Source: Shinisaurus crocodilurus
Taxonomy: Eukaryota; Chordata; Lepidosauria; Squamata; Shinisauridae
Assembly (NCBI GenBank): GCA_021292165.1
Contig: CM037879.1
Span: 286,538,272 to 286,602,271 of the forward strand
Direction: 5' to 3'
DNA: 64,000 nucleotides
Position numbers and translations under genes: made by a program. The notes under the pieces are model-generated. The model saw only the letters and a list, made by a program, of their open reading frames with translations, was not told where the DNA came from and made no database searches. Positions 9,540 to 19,807 of this stretch are shown here, in pieces (position 1 is the first letter of the stretch; the number at the start of each line of letters is the position of its first letter).

Positions 9540-9870
9540 GCGGGGACTCTCAGGCCCGGGTTCCCAACCTGGCCCGCCTGGCTTCCGTGGATGACCATGG
9601 GGCTTCCCCTGGCTCCACCCCCTTGACTTCACCATGGATGGCTTGGTGATTTCCCAGCTTTTGTGCAGTTTCCCCCCCATTCTGAAAGGTTGAAATGCCC
9701 CTCCTGAGAGGCTTAGTGACTGGCGGCAAGAGCGTTAAGCTAAAAGATACTGGCGTTTTTGGCCCCCACCCCTTTTGCCTTCAGCCCCGCCCACCACTGA
9801 ATGTGGCCCCCGAGAACTTCTCCGATATGGGATTTGGCCCTCAGACTGAAAGAGATGCAACACCCCTGTT
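9540..9870. mobile_element. Possible hAT-like element
   Basis: It ends GATGCAACACCCCTG and shares wording (GGCCCTCAGACTG, TTGGCCC) with the better delimited element at 39342-39718. No matching target duplication was found and the left end is vague. Confidence 0.3.
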
Positions 9871-10330
9871 ATCGGGGTATAACGGCACAGTCCTGTCGGG
9901 ATGGCCATAACCCCCTGGGCTCAGCGGCTTATGGCCATCCAGTGCAGAGCGGGAGGAGTGGTGGAGTGGTGTACTTCACCTCCCTGCTCCTCCCACTCGG
10001 TATTTTCACTAGACGGCTATTTTCAAAAGGGGAGTGAAAGAGGCTGGAGTGGCTTCAGGATACCTCATAGCCTAGCCTCTCCGGTCTCCTCCCCTTCCTG
10101 CTCCCGGAAACACCTCCTTTAACCCCTCTCTGGGGTCACTTTCCCAGCCTCAGAGAGCAGCCAGTGCTGTTCTTTCCATGCCAACTGCGAGGGAGCAGGG
10201 GAGGAGGCGGGGTTGGACGGAGCCCCGATTCCCAGCTCTGAGGTCGGAGCTGGGAATCCAAACTATCCTATGGCCACTCAGACAATGTCCAGGGGCCATA
10301 GGATCATCCCCTCCATGTATTTAAAGACAC
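9871..10330. mobile_element. Family G element
   Basis: It contains CAGCTCTGAGGTCGGAGCTG and ends with CAGGGGCCATAGGATCATCC. Paired stretches (AGAGCGGGAGGAG / CTCCTCCCACTC) are seen near 9955 and 9987. This is the same type as 46940-47395. No coding sequence; termini not resolved. Confidence 0.5.
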
Positions 10331-10953
10331 GTTTCACCTGGCATCACAGGTAGTTTGGTCCTCATGCTGCAGAACTTTTGCAAGCAGATAAAACCCTTCT
10401 GATTCAGACAAGGGTTTTAGAAGAGAGACTTACAATGTGTTCTTCTTCTCCTTTTTTTTTAACGTCTTATGAAGGGTTTCTTCTTCTTTTATTATTCTGC
10501 TGCAATATTATTCTTTATTCCACCCTTTTATTCTCACAGTGATTTCTTATGCTGCATTTTCATATTATTTTATTTGAATTTAATCCACCTTGGTTTTATT
10601 GCAAGAAAGGCAGGAGAACGGAAGGGTTGTAATAAACAGGGCCATCCGCTACGTTCCTCAGAAACGTGAATTGAGAGGATCTACTGTGGATGATGGGATT
10701 ATGATGCTCAGTTGGACTGCCAGCTCAGATGCTTATCCATTGCCTCAACAGAGAGCCCATCACACTGCTGAACCCAGCCACAATGATGTAGCCGTGGGGC
10801 AGCTGTGGGATGGTAGGAGGTCCAAACTTGCACTTACCTGGATCCCAGTAACACTTACTCTTCTCTCCTGAGTTGTAGCTGCTGCTCCCATCTTGACCAG
10901 TTGGATCAACACCTTACAGAGGCACAAAGGCCTGTGTGTATACGCCTGTGTCG
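10331..10953. other. Mostly unassigned; short LINE 3' end-like piece
   Basis: Around 10560-10650, AATCCACCTTGGTTTTATTG with GAAAGGCAGG resembles an L2-like 3' UTR. The rest is not recognised and contains no convincing coding exon. Confidence 0.4.
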
Positions 10954-11255
10954 TAGGGATGCACAGACTTTGTTACATCTGTTCTGCCTGTGTTTCACAA
11001 ATTGTCAAGCGTCTTTCTCATCCCGTTTTCTGCTCATCCATTCCTGTTTGCAAATGCACGCTTGGGCAAATGCTCATTAGCATAAGCACGCACGCGTGCA
11101 AATCCCCCCAAAAGTAAAACAAAACAAAACACCAGCTTGTAAGTCCACAGAATTCACATGACTTGAAAAAAAGCAGGTCCGTTGTGGAATCTGCAGGTCT
11201 GATTCATAGAAATATGAACTTATTCGAATTCATTGTGGATTTCTCCAAAAAAACG
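10954..11255 (+). mobile_element. Family T MITE
   Basis: It starts TAGGGATGCACAGACTTTG and closely parallels the copy at 4096-4480, sharing CTGTGTTTCA, CAAATCC(C)CCC, and GATTCATAGAAAT followed by GTGGATTTCTCC. The right border is uncertain. Confidence 0.6.
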
Positions 11256-11666
11256 ACGTTGTGCGTCACTCCTTAAACTGGGGGGTGGGACTTGCTCCTG
11301 CAAGTGCCAGTCTTCGATCAGAGATAACAAGGAGATTCCTCTCGCTGCCTCCTCCCCAAGCCCCTGGTAGTCTCTGGGCTGGGGAGGGGGCTTGGGGAGG
11401 GAGGGGCCCAGAGGGGGAGGCCAAACTGCCAGAGGCCAGCTGGGCTCTCCATCCCTGCTTGAAAAGAAGTAAGCATCCCATTAAAATCAGGGAAGTCCAG
11501 AATCCTGGGCTTCATTCCATCCCTGAATTTCCTCCAGGATGGATGGATGGATGGATGGATAGATAGATAGATAGATCCAGAGTTTTGGAGGCAGATTGTT
11601 CCTGACACAAAGTAAAATGTGCACATTCAATTTGTTGTAAGAACAGAATCCGGTGAATTTGGGGCA
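11256..11666. other. Unassigned, with GGAT/AGAT microsatellite
   Basis: A (GGAT)n run passes into (AGAT)n at 11536-11576. The flanks are G-rich (GGGAGGGGGCTTGGGGAGGG near 11380). No gene is recognised. Confidence 0.6.
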
Positions 11667-12086
11667 TAGGGATGTGTGCGGAGCTTGTTCGGGGGTGGGT
11701 GGAAGTCCAGCAAATTCGCCGGGCTCGACCCCCCCCCCCCGCAAGCTCCGCTCAGCCTACCTGCTTCCCCGGCTCAACTCGCGTTCCCATGAGCTGAGCC
11801 AGGTAAGTGACTTCCGGGTTCCCGGCCGGCGGTACACATTTACTCTGAAAATGTTGTGAGAGATACGTTAAAAACGGCCAACGATTTGTGCAAGTCACGC
11901 AAATCGCGGCTGCTTTCAATGTGTCTTGCGCCATTTTCTATGTAAAAAGTGTACCGCTGGGGCGGGAACCAGGAAGTCTGGGGTGCGCCTCAGTTGGCAC
12001 TCGCTTTCGGCCTGGCTTGGCAGGCGTGGCGACAGCACTCGCCGAGTGCCCGGCGAGTCAGGTGGTGGGCAGATCGCCCACCCCTA
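11667..12086 (+). mobile_element. Family F foldback MITE, complete
   Basis: It starts TAGGGATGTGTGC and ends CGCCCACCCCTA. The left arm (GGTTCCCGGCCGGCGGTACA near 11817) pairs imperfectly with the right arm (AGTGTACCGCTGGGGCGGG near 11948). The loop is TTTGTGCAAGTCACGCAAAT. Length 420 bp; the two termini differ beyond the first bases. Confidence 0.7.
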
Positions 12087-12820
12087 AATTTTGAAGGCAC
12101 GTGTGGAGCAGCAAGAGTTTCCCAGGGTACCCACTGTCCCATTTGATAGACTCCCAATTCACCTTCAGCAGTCACCACTGGCACAGGTGTCCGGAGTCTC
12201 TCCTTGCTGCACCGTGTCCTCCCCTCGCGGTTCCCTTTGTCCCGCCCTTGCCTTTCAAGGTGGCTGATTAATCCTAACACGAATTGTCTCATCATTACCA
12301 ATCATCCTCCTGGCAACGGGGGTGGGGTGGGGGGGGAGCAGAATGCCTAGGAATAGCCCCCCCGCGGAATGCTTTGCTTTGATCCATTGTCTAAATGGAT
12401 CCTGTCCCGATGGCACGCATTCCATTTGCAGCTCATCCCCTTGTCTCATTCTGTGAGATGGATGGGAGGCAGGAATTGATTGCCAGCTGGGGTCAGGGCA
12501 AAGCCACCCACCGCAACCCGTCACATCTGAACAATGAACCACATACGTCATCCCCGCTGCTTGCTTTGCCGGATGCCGAGTCACGGCCCAAAGAACTGCG
12601 CAGCCAGTTCCTTGTGCTCAGGGGGGGGGGGGGCGTTGAATGTCTATTCGCCCCCCCCATGCGGTATCACAAAACACTCTATTTTAATTAATTCATGACA
12701 TTTCTACACTGCCCAATACCCAAAAACTCTCTGGACTTCAAAAGAGAAGAAAAGAAAAAAAAGGCAAAAAAGAAAAACCAATCCCACTGAGGTTGTACGG
12801 GCCCTTGGCTGTGTCTAAAG
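12087..12820. other. Unassigned stretch with possible non-coding conservation
   Basis: No repeat family is recognised for most of it. A block near 12255-12320 (CTGATTAATCCTAACACG, then CCTCCTGGCAACGG) has homeodomain-like TAATCC and RFX-like GGCAAC words, but that alone proves nothing. At 12686-12735 there is a short reversed L2 3' end (CATTTCTACACTGCCCAATA). Confidence 0.4.
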
Positions 12821-13153
12821 CAGTGTTCTCCAACCTTGGGTCCCCAGATGTTTTTGGCCTACAACTCCCAGCATGCCCCACTGCCCTTACAACCTCAGAG
12901 AAGATGCCGGCGTGGTTTTTTCCGGCCATGGCTGCAAGGTGGGAGGGCGATCTGAGCGTAGATCCCCAGCTCTGAGGTCAGAGCTCTTTTCTTATGAGAT
13001 CTGGGAATCTGAACAGTCCTATGACACACACACACACCCCGGACACTGTCTAGGGCAGTGTTCTCCAACCTTGGGTCCCCAGATGTAGCTGGCTGGGGCA
13101 TGCTGGGAGTTGTAGGCCAAAAACATCTGGGGACCCAAGGTTGGAGAACGCTG
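12821..13153. mobile_element. Composite hAT: family K ends carrying captured cargo
   Basis: The left end is a family K half element (CAGTGTTCTCCAACCTTGGG, 12821-12878). Next comes 179 bp of family G cargo (12879-13057), then a complete reversed family K element ending GGTTGGAGAACGCTG. The whole 333 bp unit is bounded by a perfect 8 bp duplication GTCTAAAG (12813-12820 and 13154-13161). The cargo plus right element is about 98 percent identical, inverted, to 16122-16397. There the family K element has its own older duplication, CCCTAGAC. That older duplication is still visible inside this copy as GTCTAGGG at 13051-13058. The unit therefore moved together. Confidence 0.9.
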
Positions 13154-13161
13154 GTCTAAAG

Positions 13162-13522
13162 TAACTCTTGGAAACTCACTCACCTTGAAAAGGATAGCAG
13201 CAAAGGCAGCATTTTAGAAACAGCAGTCCTCGATCTCAAAGGATAGCGCAGGAATGTGGCGAGGTGCCTGACCATGGGCCAGGCTATCTACTCTGTGGCG
13301 TCAGCTCTGTGGGATCTCGGCCGGGAATCTTCCTCCCCAACCCAAAAAGTGGGCAATGCCTGAGGTTGAACCGGGGAGCTTCTGCATGCAAAGCATGTGT
13401 TCAGTCAGAGACAGAGGGTGCTTCGTGTGAACTTCAGCAGGAAATCTGTATACTCCACAGTCAGGTGCTCGAGGGGGGGGGAGGAGGAGGCAGAATCGCA
13501 GCCACGAGTCAGTCACAGAGTC
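13162..13522. other. Unassigned; SINE-B fragment on minus strand
   Basis: Around 13350-13420, GAGGTTGAACCGGGGAGC and CTGCATGCAAAGCATGTG are the B-box region and head of a reversed SINE-B. The remainder is not recognised. Confidence 0.45.
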
Positions 13523-13800
13523 TAGGGATGGATGAACCTGCCGATTTCAGTTTCCCTCACTTTTTAATTTTTCCAGTCTGAAAGAGTGATGCTGCCAGAT
13601 TTTGTAATGAGTTGGCTCATTGGTCGAAACTCGTCCGTTCATAATGCTCATGCTTTTAGTGAGTTTGGATCGATGTATTACAAATTCGTTAAGTATGGAA
13701 TTGGTTACGAGCTTCAGAACATGTGCAGTGAATGTGTACACAGAACCCCTCCTAAATTTTCAGTTGTCCTACCACATAGACACCCCCCCCAAAGATACTT
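13523..13800 (+). mobile_element. Family T MITE
   Basis: It begins TAGGGATGGATGAACCTGCC, near identical to the starts at 22607 and 38500. The right border is uncertain. Confidence 0.5.
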
Positions 13801-13925
13801 AAGCAGTCTTCTTAGCTGCTTCCCTCAATGTCGTTGCTGCCACCGCCACTGCTCCGGTGAGTAAACATCACATGACCTAATCATGCCTGCAGACCATCTG
13901 ATCATGACCAATCAGGAAGGGGCCA

Positions 13926-14068
13926 CATAACTAAACCTACCCCACAGGGTTGTTGTGAGGATAAAATGGAGAGGAGGAGGAGGATTATGTAAGCCGCCTT
14001 GGGTTCCATCCAGGAAAAAAAGGCGGGATATAAATATAATAAATAAATAAATAATAATAAATAATAAC
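13926..14068 (+). mobile_element. SINE-A, 3' half only
   Basis: It runs from AACCTACCCCACAGGGTTG through GTAAGCCGCCTTGGGTTCC to an AATAAATAAATAAATAAT tail. The tRNA-like head is missing (5'-truncated). Confidence 0.85.
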
Positions 14069-14199
14069 TTGACATCATGCCGCACTCCAAACTACAGCTC
14101 CCAAGATGCACCCTGACATTGTGCAAGCACAAAAATATATGTACATGGAATGAGATTTCATTATTAAAGGAGAACTCTCATCCGAGCTCACATGGATAC

Positions 14200-14620
14200 A
14201 CTCATTACTTTCTGAGTAAATAACAAATTCACTCGGAGTAAGTTTGCCCATCACTAGTCTTAAATTTGGTTCATCCTAAACTCTGCCAATTTCTCCAGTC
14301 TTAAGTTTGGTTCATCCCAAACACTGAGATTTTTTTAAAAAAAAGTTCACATGAAACATCAGAAGCATTTTTGTGTGCATTGTTACCTAATGTATACATG
14401 TTTTTGCAAGCAATTTTCCTAATATAACGCATTTTTGAACATTGGTTTCACTGATATCCACATTTTTCTATGCATGCTTTCACTGGAGAACTCCATGCCA
14501 CATTTTGGAGATGTGGAAATTGCAACAGATAGCTTCGTTTCAGTTCACATAGTGGTTCAAAAGTACAAAAGTAATGTTTGCATTGCAATGCAAAGTGAGC
14601 CCATTTCTCTTCCATCCCTA
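14200..14620 (-). mobile_element. Family T MITE(s)
   Basis: The right end CTTCCATCCCTA is the reversed family T start. The interior has TTAAATTTGGTTCATCC twice (about 14262 and 14304), suggesting an internal duplication or two nested copies. Confidence 0.5.
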
Positions 14621-14756
14621 TCAAATTGCCTTGCCGCTCATGTTGCAACAAGTTGCTCAGAATAGGGGGAAGGAGGCAGATTTTGAAGTTTTAAATGAGA
14701 CTGCAGCAATGAATTGGATCATTGGTGCCACTTGTTTCCAGGATTTGATGATAGAG

Positions 14757-14894
14757 GAGGGGTTGGCAACTTGTTGTCCTCCAGATGCTGTTAGACTGCA
14801 ACACCTGTCAGCCTTCACCATTGGCTATCCTGGCCATGGCTGATGGGAGCTGCAGTCCAACCACATCCGGAGGACAACAAGTTGCCCGTCCTTG
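14757..14894. mobile_element. hAT foldback MITE, 138 bp
   Basis: The arms GGGTTGGCAACTTGTTGTCC and GGACAACAAGTTGCCCGTCC form a near-complete hairpin. The flanking duplication is TGATAGAG / TGACAGAG (7 of 8), of nnnTAnnn type. Confidence 0.8.
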
Positions 14895-15130
14895 TGACAG
14901 AGTCTGGGCACTGGGCTTGAATTACCTGTAGTTCCCTTCACCAACCAGCAGGGGAACAAGCACTACCTGACCCACACAGGACTCGTGGCTCTAGCCTTGC
15001 CGTGGGCCCCCTGACATCTCCCTCTGCAATATGGTTTGCATGACCATCTCAGTGGAATTAAACTGGGATGCTTTTGCCCCCATGCTGAGAAGAAAAGGAG
15101 CGGCAATCTCATGCTCCTCCACAATTGATT

Positions 15131-15275
15131 TTAGGCTGCAGTCCTAAGCATTTATTTATTTATTTCATTTATTTATTTACATTTATTAATCGCCCATCTG
15201 GCCGGCAACCTGGGGAGTAACCTGCCATTGAGCACAGTGGGACTTGCTTCTGAATAATCGTGCATAGGATTGTGA
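15131..15275. mobile_element. Family P palindromic MITE interrupted by L2 3' end
   Basis: The outer halves GGCTGCAGTCCTAAGCA (about 15132-15148) and CTTGCTTCTGAATAATCGTG with ATAGGATTGTGACTCC (about 15242-15277) match family P. Between them lies TTATTTATTTATTTCATTTA and then TTAATCGCCCATCTGGCCGG, a reversed L2 3' terminus. The L2 piece landed in the palindrome. Confidence 0.6.
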
Positions 15276-16101
15276 CTCCTATTTTGTCTCCGTTTGTTGC
15301 CCCAAAAAATCCAACTTTGGGCAAAATTTGGCAATGAAATTCTCCCTCCCCCTTCCTAACTGTGCTTTTTGCAAATGTCAAAAGGCCTGCCGAGGGACAG
15401 ATGAATTTCCTCTCCTCTGTGGCCTTTCTTGATTTCCCTTGTACCCCCTTAGAATGAGTCACACATTTACAAATCTAATGTCATGCATTTGTGTCTCGGA
15501 TGGTAACCCGAGAGTGACTGTCTACTGCTTAATTGCACTTTTGAAGGCAGACGTTTTCCTCGAACGGCTAACTGCACACCATTGACTCTGGATGGCTTTT
15601 TGTTTGCTAGCCACCGAAGAACCATTTTTGCACGGCAGAAAAGATCGCTATAGAGCTGAAGCTTGTTATTATCCACTAGGTTGCTGTCAGGGGTGTTCTC
15701 TCGTTGCATGCACAGAGCGCCCTGCATACAGAGCATCCACAAATGAAACAAAATACACACATAAACAGACATGTGTATGTGTGTATTTTGGTGTATGCCT
15801 TGGCTCAAGTCTCTCCTGTTGCTTATTTGTCCTCAGATCCTTATTTGTCATCTCAGATACTGACTCTGGGGCAGGGAATCATAACATTTTAGCATTTAAG
15901 ATACCTATTTTACTCCCATCAGTAGTATGGATTTCACACTTGTACCTGATGGTGGTTTTAGTTTTTTTGCACCTGTATTATATTATGCTGTTTCGGTATA
16001 TTTATTGGCGTTATGTTGTTGCTTTAATTGTATTAGGCTTTTCCATTTATTGTACAATGCTTAAGAGAAATCTGTTTTATTAGGCACTTAATAAATTAAC
16101 A
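15276..16101. other. No recognised feature
   Basis: The longest open frame (163 codons, plus strand, from 15592) has no family resemblance or codon pattern that I trust. The end near 16000-16100 (ATTGTATTAGGCTTTTCC) is vaguely like an L2 3' UTR. Confidence 0.45.
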
Positions 16102-16392
16102 GGGTGATCCTATGGCCCCCCTAGACCAGTGTTCTCCAACCTTGGGTCCCCAGATGTTTTTGGCCTACAACTCCCAGCATGCCCCAGCCAGCTACATCTG
16201 GGGACCCAAGGTTGGAGAACACTGCCCTAGACAGTGTCGGGGTGTGTGTGTGTCATAGGACTGTTCAGATTCCCAGATCTCATAAGAAAAGAGCTCTGAC
16301 CTCAGAGCTGGGGATCTATGCTCAGATCGCCCTCCCACCTTGCAGCCATGGCCGAAAAAACCACGCCGGCATCTTCTCTGAGGTTGTAAGGG
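16102..16392 (-). mobile_element. Family G element split by family K MITE (probable cargo source)
   Basis: The sequence GATCCTATGGCCCCCCTAGAC (from about 16105) resumes after the MITE as CCCTAGACAGTGTCGGGGTG and continues through CTGACCTCAGAGCTGGGGAT to TCTCTGAGGTTGTAAGGG. The segment from 16122 is the inverted counterpart of 12879-13158. Confidence 0.75.
16127..16224. mobile_element. Family K foldback hAT MITE, 98 bp
   Basis: A near-perfect hairpin has arms CAGTGTTCTCCAACCTTGGG and CCCAAGGTTGGAGAACACTG. It has a perfect 8 bp duplication CCCTAGAC (16119-16126 and 16225-16232). Confidence 0.95.
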
Positions 16393-16557
16393 CAGTGGAG
16401 GCTGGTGACTCCAATGTCTGTGGGGCAGTGGGTCCACTCTGGTTGCAGTCTGAACTTTTAAAGAGCTATCCATGGTGCTGAATCTATTGGGGAGGATAGG
16501 GTTCTGCAACATGGACAGCTCCTTTAATATTCAGACAGAAACCCAGAGTGGATAAAC
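16393..16557. mobile_element. Family C palindromic MITE, truncated
   Basis: It starts CAGTGGAGGCTGGTGACTCC and includes CTGAACTTTTAAAGAGCTAT and its mirrored AGCTCCTTTAATATTCAGAC. It stops at the adjoining SINE-A before the expected right terminus. Confidence 0.7.
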
Positions 16558-16807
16558 TGAGAGCCAGTGTGGCGTAGTGGTGAGAGTGTCGGACCAGGAC
16601 TCGGGAGATCCGGGTTCTCGTCCCCCCCCCCCTTGGCCATGAAATCCACTGGGTGACTTTGGGCCAGTCATTGACTCTCAGCCTAACCTACCTCACAGGG
16701 TTGTTGTGAGGATAAAAATGGAGAGGAGGAGGATTGTGTAAGCTACCTTGGGTTCCTTGCAGGAAAAAAAGACAGGGTATAAATATAATAAATAAATAAA
16801 TAAATAA
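16558..16807 (+). mobile_element. SINE-A, full length
   Basis: The head TGAGAGCCAGTGTGGCGTAG includes A box TGGCGTAGTGG, and the B-box region reads GGGTTCTCGTCCC. A middle with CTGGGTGACTTTGGGCCAG follows, then GCTACCTTGGGTTCC and an (AAAT)n tail. Transcription would be by RNA polymerase III, and mobilisation would need a LINE in trans. Confidence 0.9.
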
Positions 16808-16842
16808 ATCCCCATTGGATTGCACCCTAAATGAATAAATAA

Positions 16843-16925
16843 AATCATAGAATTGTAGAGTTGGAATGGACCTTAGAGGTCATCTAGCCCAACCTCCTGC
16901 TCAATGCAGGATCTACAACACATCC
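16843..16925 (-). mobile_element. CR1 3' end fragment
   Basis: The sequence AATCATAGAATTGTAGAGTT is the reversed ATTCTATGATT-type CR1 terminus, followed by the reversed CAATGCAGGA-containing 3' UTR. Confidence 0.75.
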
Positions 16926-16959
16926 CTTTTAAATTTGGTTTTAATTTTTTTATAATAGA

Positions 16960-17131
16960 TTCATAGATCGTAGAGTTGGAAGGGGCCTACAAGGCCATCG
17001 AGTCCCACCCCCTGCTCAATGCAGGAAACTAGAGGAGGGGGTCTCCCATCCAAGTAATCACCAGGCCTGACCCTGCTTAGCTTTCCACGCTCAGACAAGC
17101 TGAGCCAGCGTGAGCCACAGGCTTGTATGCT
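16960..17131 (-). mobile_element. 5S-SINE with CR1-like tail
   Basis: Reversed: the CR1-like tail (TTCATAGATCGTAGAGTTGG) lies left, then GGTCTCCCATCCAAGTAATC and CCTGCTTAGCTTTCCACGC. The latter two are the reversed 5S rRNA internal promoter (C box GGATGGGAGACC, A box AAGCTAAGCAGGG). This is a retroposed SINE, not a 5S gene. Confidence 0.85.
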
Positions 17132-17245
17132 TTTATTGTGTATATTTTTAATTGTATTTAATTGTATTTTTTACTGATTGCTGTAAACCTCCCAGAGAGC
17201 TTTGGCTATTGGGCAGTATAGAGATCATCATCTTCATCCTCATCA
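17132..17245 (+). mobile_element. L2-like 3' end with ATC/TCC microsatellite
   Basis: ACCTCCCAGAGAGCTTTGGC then TATTGGGCAGTATAGAGAT is the common L2 3' UTR of this window, also seen at 56.5 kb and reversed at 50.75 kb. It runs into a CATCATCTTCATCCTCATC-type repeat. Confidence 0.7.
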
Positions 17246-18270
17246 TCGTCATCCTCCTCCTCCTCATCATCCCTGACTGATGGCTGTCCAGCATTTGCTT
17301 TAAATGCTTCCAGTGAAGGCGAGCCCATCACCTCACAAGGAAGTGTTTTCCACTGGCTGTTACCATTAGGAAGTTTCTCCTAACTTTTATCAAAATTAAC
17401 TTGCAATGTCCACCCATTGGTTCTAGTCCTGTCCTCTGGAGGAAGAGAGAACCACTTTGCTCCACCTTCTACATGACAGCTATTCAAATACTTGAATACA
17501 GTCATCATGAAGACAGTGACCATGCTTTGCATGCAGAAGGTCCCAGGTTCAATCCCTGAAATCTCCAGGTAGGGCTAGGAAGGAATCCTGCTGGAAACCA
17601 CGAAGAGCCATCGCTGCCATCTAGCCTTGACAATACTGGGCTAGATGGACCAAAAGTCTGGCTCCTATGTTCCTAAACATACCGTACCTAGCTCTTTCCT
17701 CTGGACTTCGTTTTCAGACTCCTTACCATCCTGGTTGCCCTTCCCCATTTTATCTGCATCCTTCCTTAAATGTGATGCTCCCAACTCTACTGAGTATTCC
17801 AGATGTGGCCCGAGCAGCACGGAACACAGTGTGGGACTCTTACTTCTCAGGAACTGGACACGGCAGGCAGTTTCCAACGGGGCCGCTACACTTACACAAT
17901 CGATTTGGTGCTAGCGAAAGTGACCTCTAGTGCAACACCAATAGCTTAAGCTGGTGTGAAGGGTTCACTTTGTTAATACAGCCTAAGATTACCGAAGATT
18001 GCATTAGCTTTTAAAGCGGCTTTGCCACACTGCTGGCTCATGTTCCAGCTTGTGTTCAACTGAGACACCAAGATCCTCTCGACATCTCCTGTTGCCAAGC
18101 CAAGTCTCCTCTGCATCCTATACTTGTGCCTTAGATGCAGGACTTGATGTAAACTTTACACACATCTCTGCTGGATTTTATCTTCTCAGGTTCAGGCCAG
18201 CATTCCTCCCTATTAAGATTGCTTTCAATCTTGATTCTGTCTTGAAGGCGCAGGTCAGCAGACATATGGC
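17246..18270 (-). mobile_element. CR1 LINE, decayed, split by SINE-B
   Basis: In the minus strand 17270-17515 reads with interruptions as VFKYLNSCHVEGGAKWFSLP and LPCEVMGSPSLEAFK, the CR1 ORF2 C-terminus. Upstream, 17690-18230 has LNTSWNMSQQCGKAALKANA, the segment preceding it in CR1. Stops and frameshifts are frequent. A SINE-B at 17518-17668 interrupts it. Confidence 0.75.
17518..17668 (+). mobile_element. SINE-B, head-truncated
   Basis: It contains TTTGCATGCAGAAGGTCCC, the B-box region GGTTCAATCCC, CATCTCCAGGTAGGGCTAGG and GACAATACTGGGCTAGATGG. Confidence 0.85.
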
Positions 18271-18960
18271 ATGGGGACACTGTAGCTGTAGTAGCTCAGT
18301 GGTGAAGCCCATGAGCATTCCCGTGGGAATTTATTTTGCTCTTTGCTTCATCCTCATACTGAGGGTAGGCTTCATTCCTCTTACATTTACCGCATGGTCT
18401 GTAGCACTTCTGTTTCTTAAATTGATTACAGGTGGGGGAAGATTTTTTTTGCAGAGATCACAGTGCAAGGGGAGGGGGGCATCCCTTGTTGTGATATGTA
18501 TCACTTTACAAGCTTCAGTACATTGTTTACACATGGAAGGTACAGTGTGGCTCTGTAAACAGGTTTATTATGTCTAGACCACAGAATCTATTCTCAGATG
18601 CATGAGAGCCAGAACTGTGGGAAAGGAACGAGCTAGCCACATGGTTTGTATGTTCTGATGACATACTAACTTGTTCAGGCAGAAGCCATTTTAAAGGGAA
18701 GGTTTTCTTCTTCTCCTTCTTATTCTTTTCCTTTGTTCCTGCAACAATGTAACACCTTTGCTGAGGTGGAGTGAAGCTCAGCTTACTCCACTGGACTTAA
18801 TGCTTGCTATGCATTTATACTCTGCACATGGACTGTAACTAGGAAATGTATAAATAAACAGGTGGTATTAGAACCTGTGGTGTTCCAGAGTGTTTCCTGA
18901 CTCCATGGATTGATCTGCAACGGGGAAGCTGGGCTGATAAGGCTGGTTCTGCACACTGCA
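18271..18960 (+). other. Unassigned; LTR-like 3' features
   Basis: A polypurine run (AAGGGGAGGGGGGC near 18468-18480) lies about 370 bp before a TATAAATAAA stretch (about 18849-18858), which could combine a TATA element or polyadenylation signal of an LTR. No TG...CA ends with a target duplication could be found. The start also has TAGTAGCTCAGTGGTGAAGC (18292-18311), a tRNA-like A box. Confidence 0.25.
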
Positions 18961-19807
18961 CGCTGCGAGGGGAGGGGAGCTCGGCTAAGATCTGCGTGTG
19001 GAAGTCCAGGCAGTTGATAGCACACAGATTGGATTCTAAAATCTCCCACCACCGCACCAACATCCCTTTCCTCCCCAGCCATGACCCCCAAAACTCACCC
19101 TTGAGAGTGGCTATGTGCGATAGTAAAATGCCCCCCCATTGGTGCAAGTGGGGGATTGTTTACTATGGCTCATAGCCAACTGGGAGGCATGTTTTTTTGG
19201 GGGGGGGTCATTCTTGGAGGAGAGGGCTACCAATGGCACTCATCTATGGCTCAGAGGCAGTATATTGCCCCCATACCCAGAAGGACTCAGCAGGTGTATG
19301 GGTGAACTTTACAAACCTGCAGGCCAGCCCTGCCCCAGATGCAAGTGTAGCCAAGTTTACACCTGGCTGCCGCCTTCCAGTTGAGAGAGAGAGGCCCTCC
19401 CAGCTCCTGACCCGCCAAGCCCGAGGACTCCAGGAAGGCCTCAAAGGGAATCCATTCTCTGTCCCTGGGTCCTTCAGCCCTTAAGGGCACGGCTGGGGAG
19501 TCCCCTTTCCCCATAAATGGACTGCAGGGTGTTCATCAATGAGTGCTTTGCTGAACTCTTTCCCTGCCCTGCCCTGCCGCTGTGACCAACTTAATCATCC
19601 CAGTGCCACCCCTTCCAATCTCCCCAATTTTCCTGCCAGCTCAGTGTAGAGTAGGCAAAAAACCCTGCAACCCAGGGCTGATCACGGCGGAGGGTGAAAC
19701 ATTCTGGCTGCGCCCCCAAAGGTGACCTCCACTCACCTACACTGAATCATGTAGGGAGCACTGGTGGGTGCTGTGCAGAATGCGAAGAGGGCCTATGCCA
19801 GTCAGGA
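18961..19807. other. No recognised feature
   Basis: Moderately GC-rich DNA without a repeat family or exon that I can support. Confidence 0.5.

Noticed and set aside
9540..9870. Confident hAT call
   Set aside because: Ends are suggestive but flanks GGGACTCT and TTATCGGG do not match, so it is listed only as possible.
15592..16083. 163-codon protein-coding gene
   Set aside because: No domain, no matching neighbours, hydrophobic Cys/Tyr-rich tail from AT-rich DNA; nothing supports translation.
18050..18577. 175-codon open frame
   Set aside because: Its first half is antisense to a decayed CR1; the rest is unassigned non-coding DNA.
18271..18960. Solo LTR
   Set aside because: Polypurine run and TATAAATAAA are suggestive, but no pair of TG/CA ends with matching flanks could be found.
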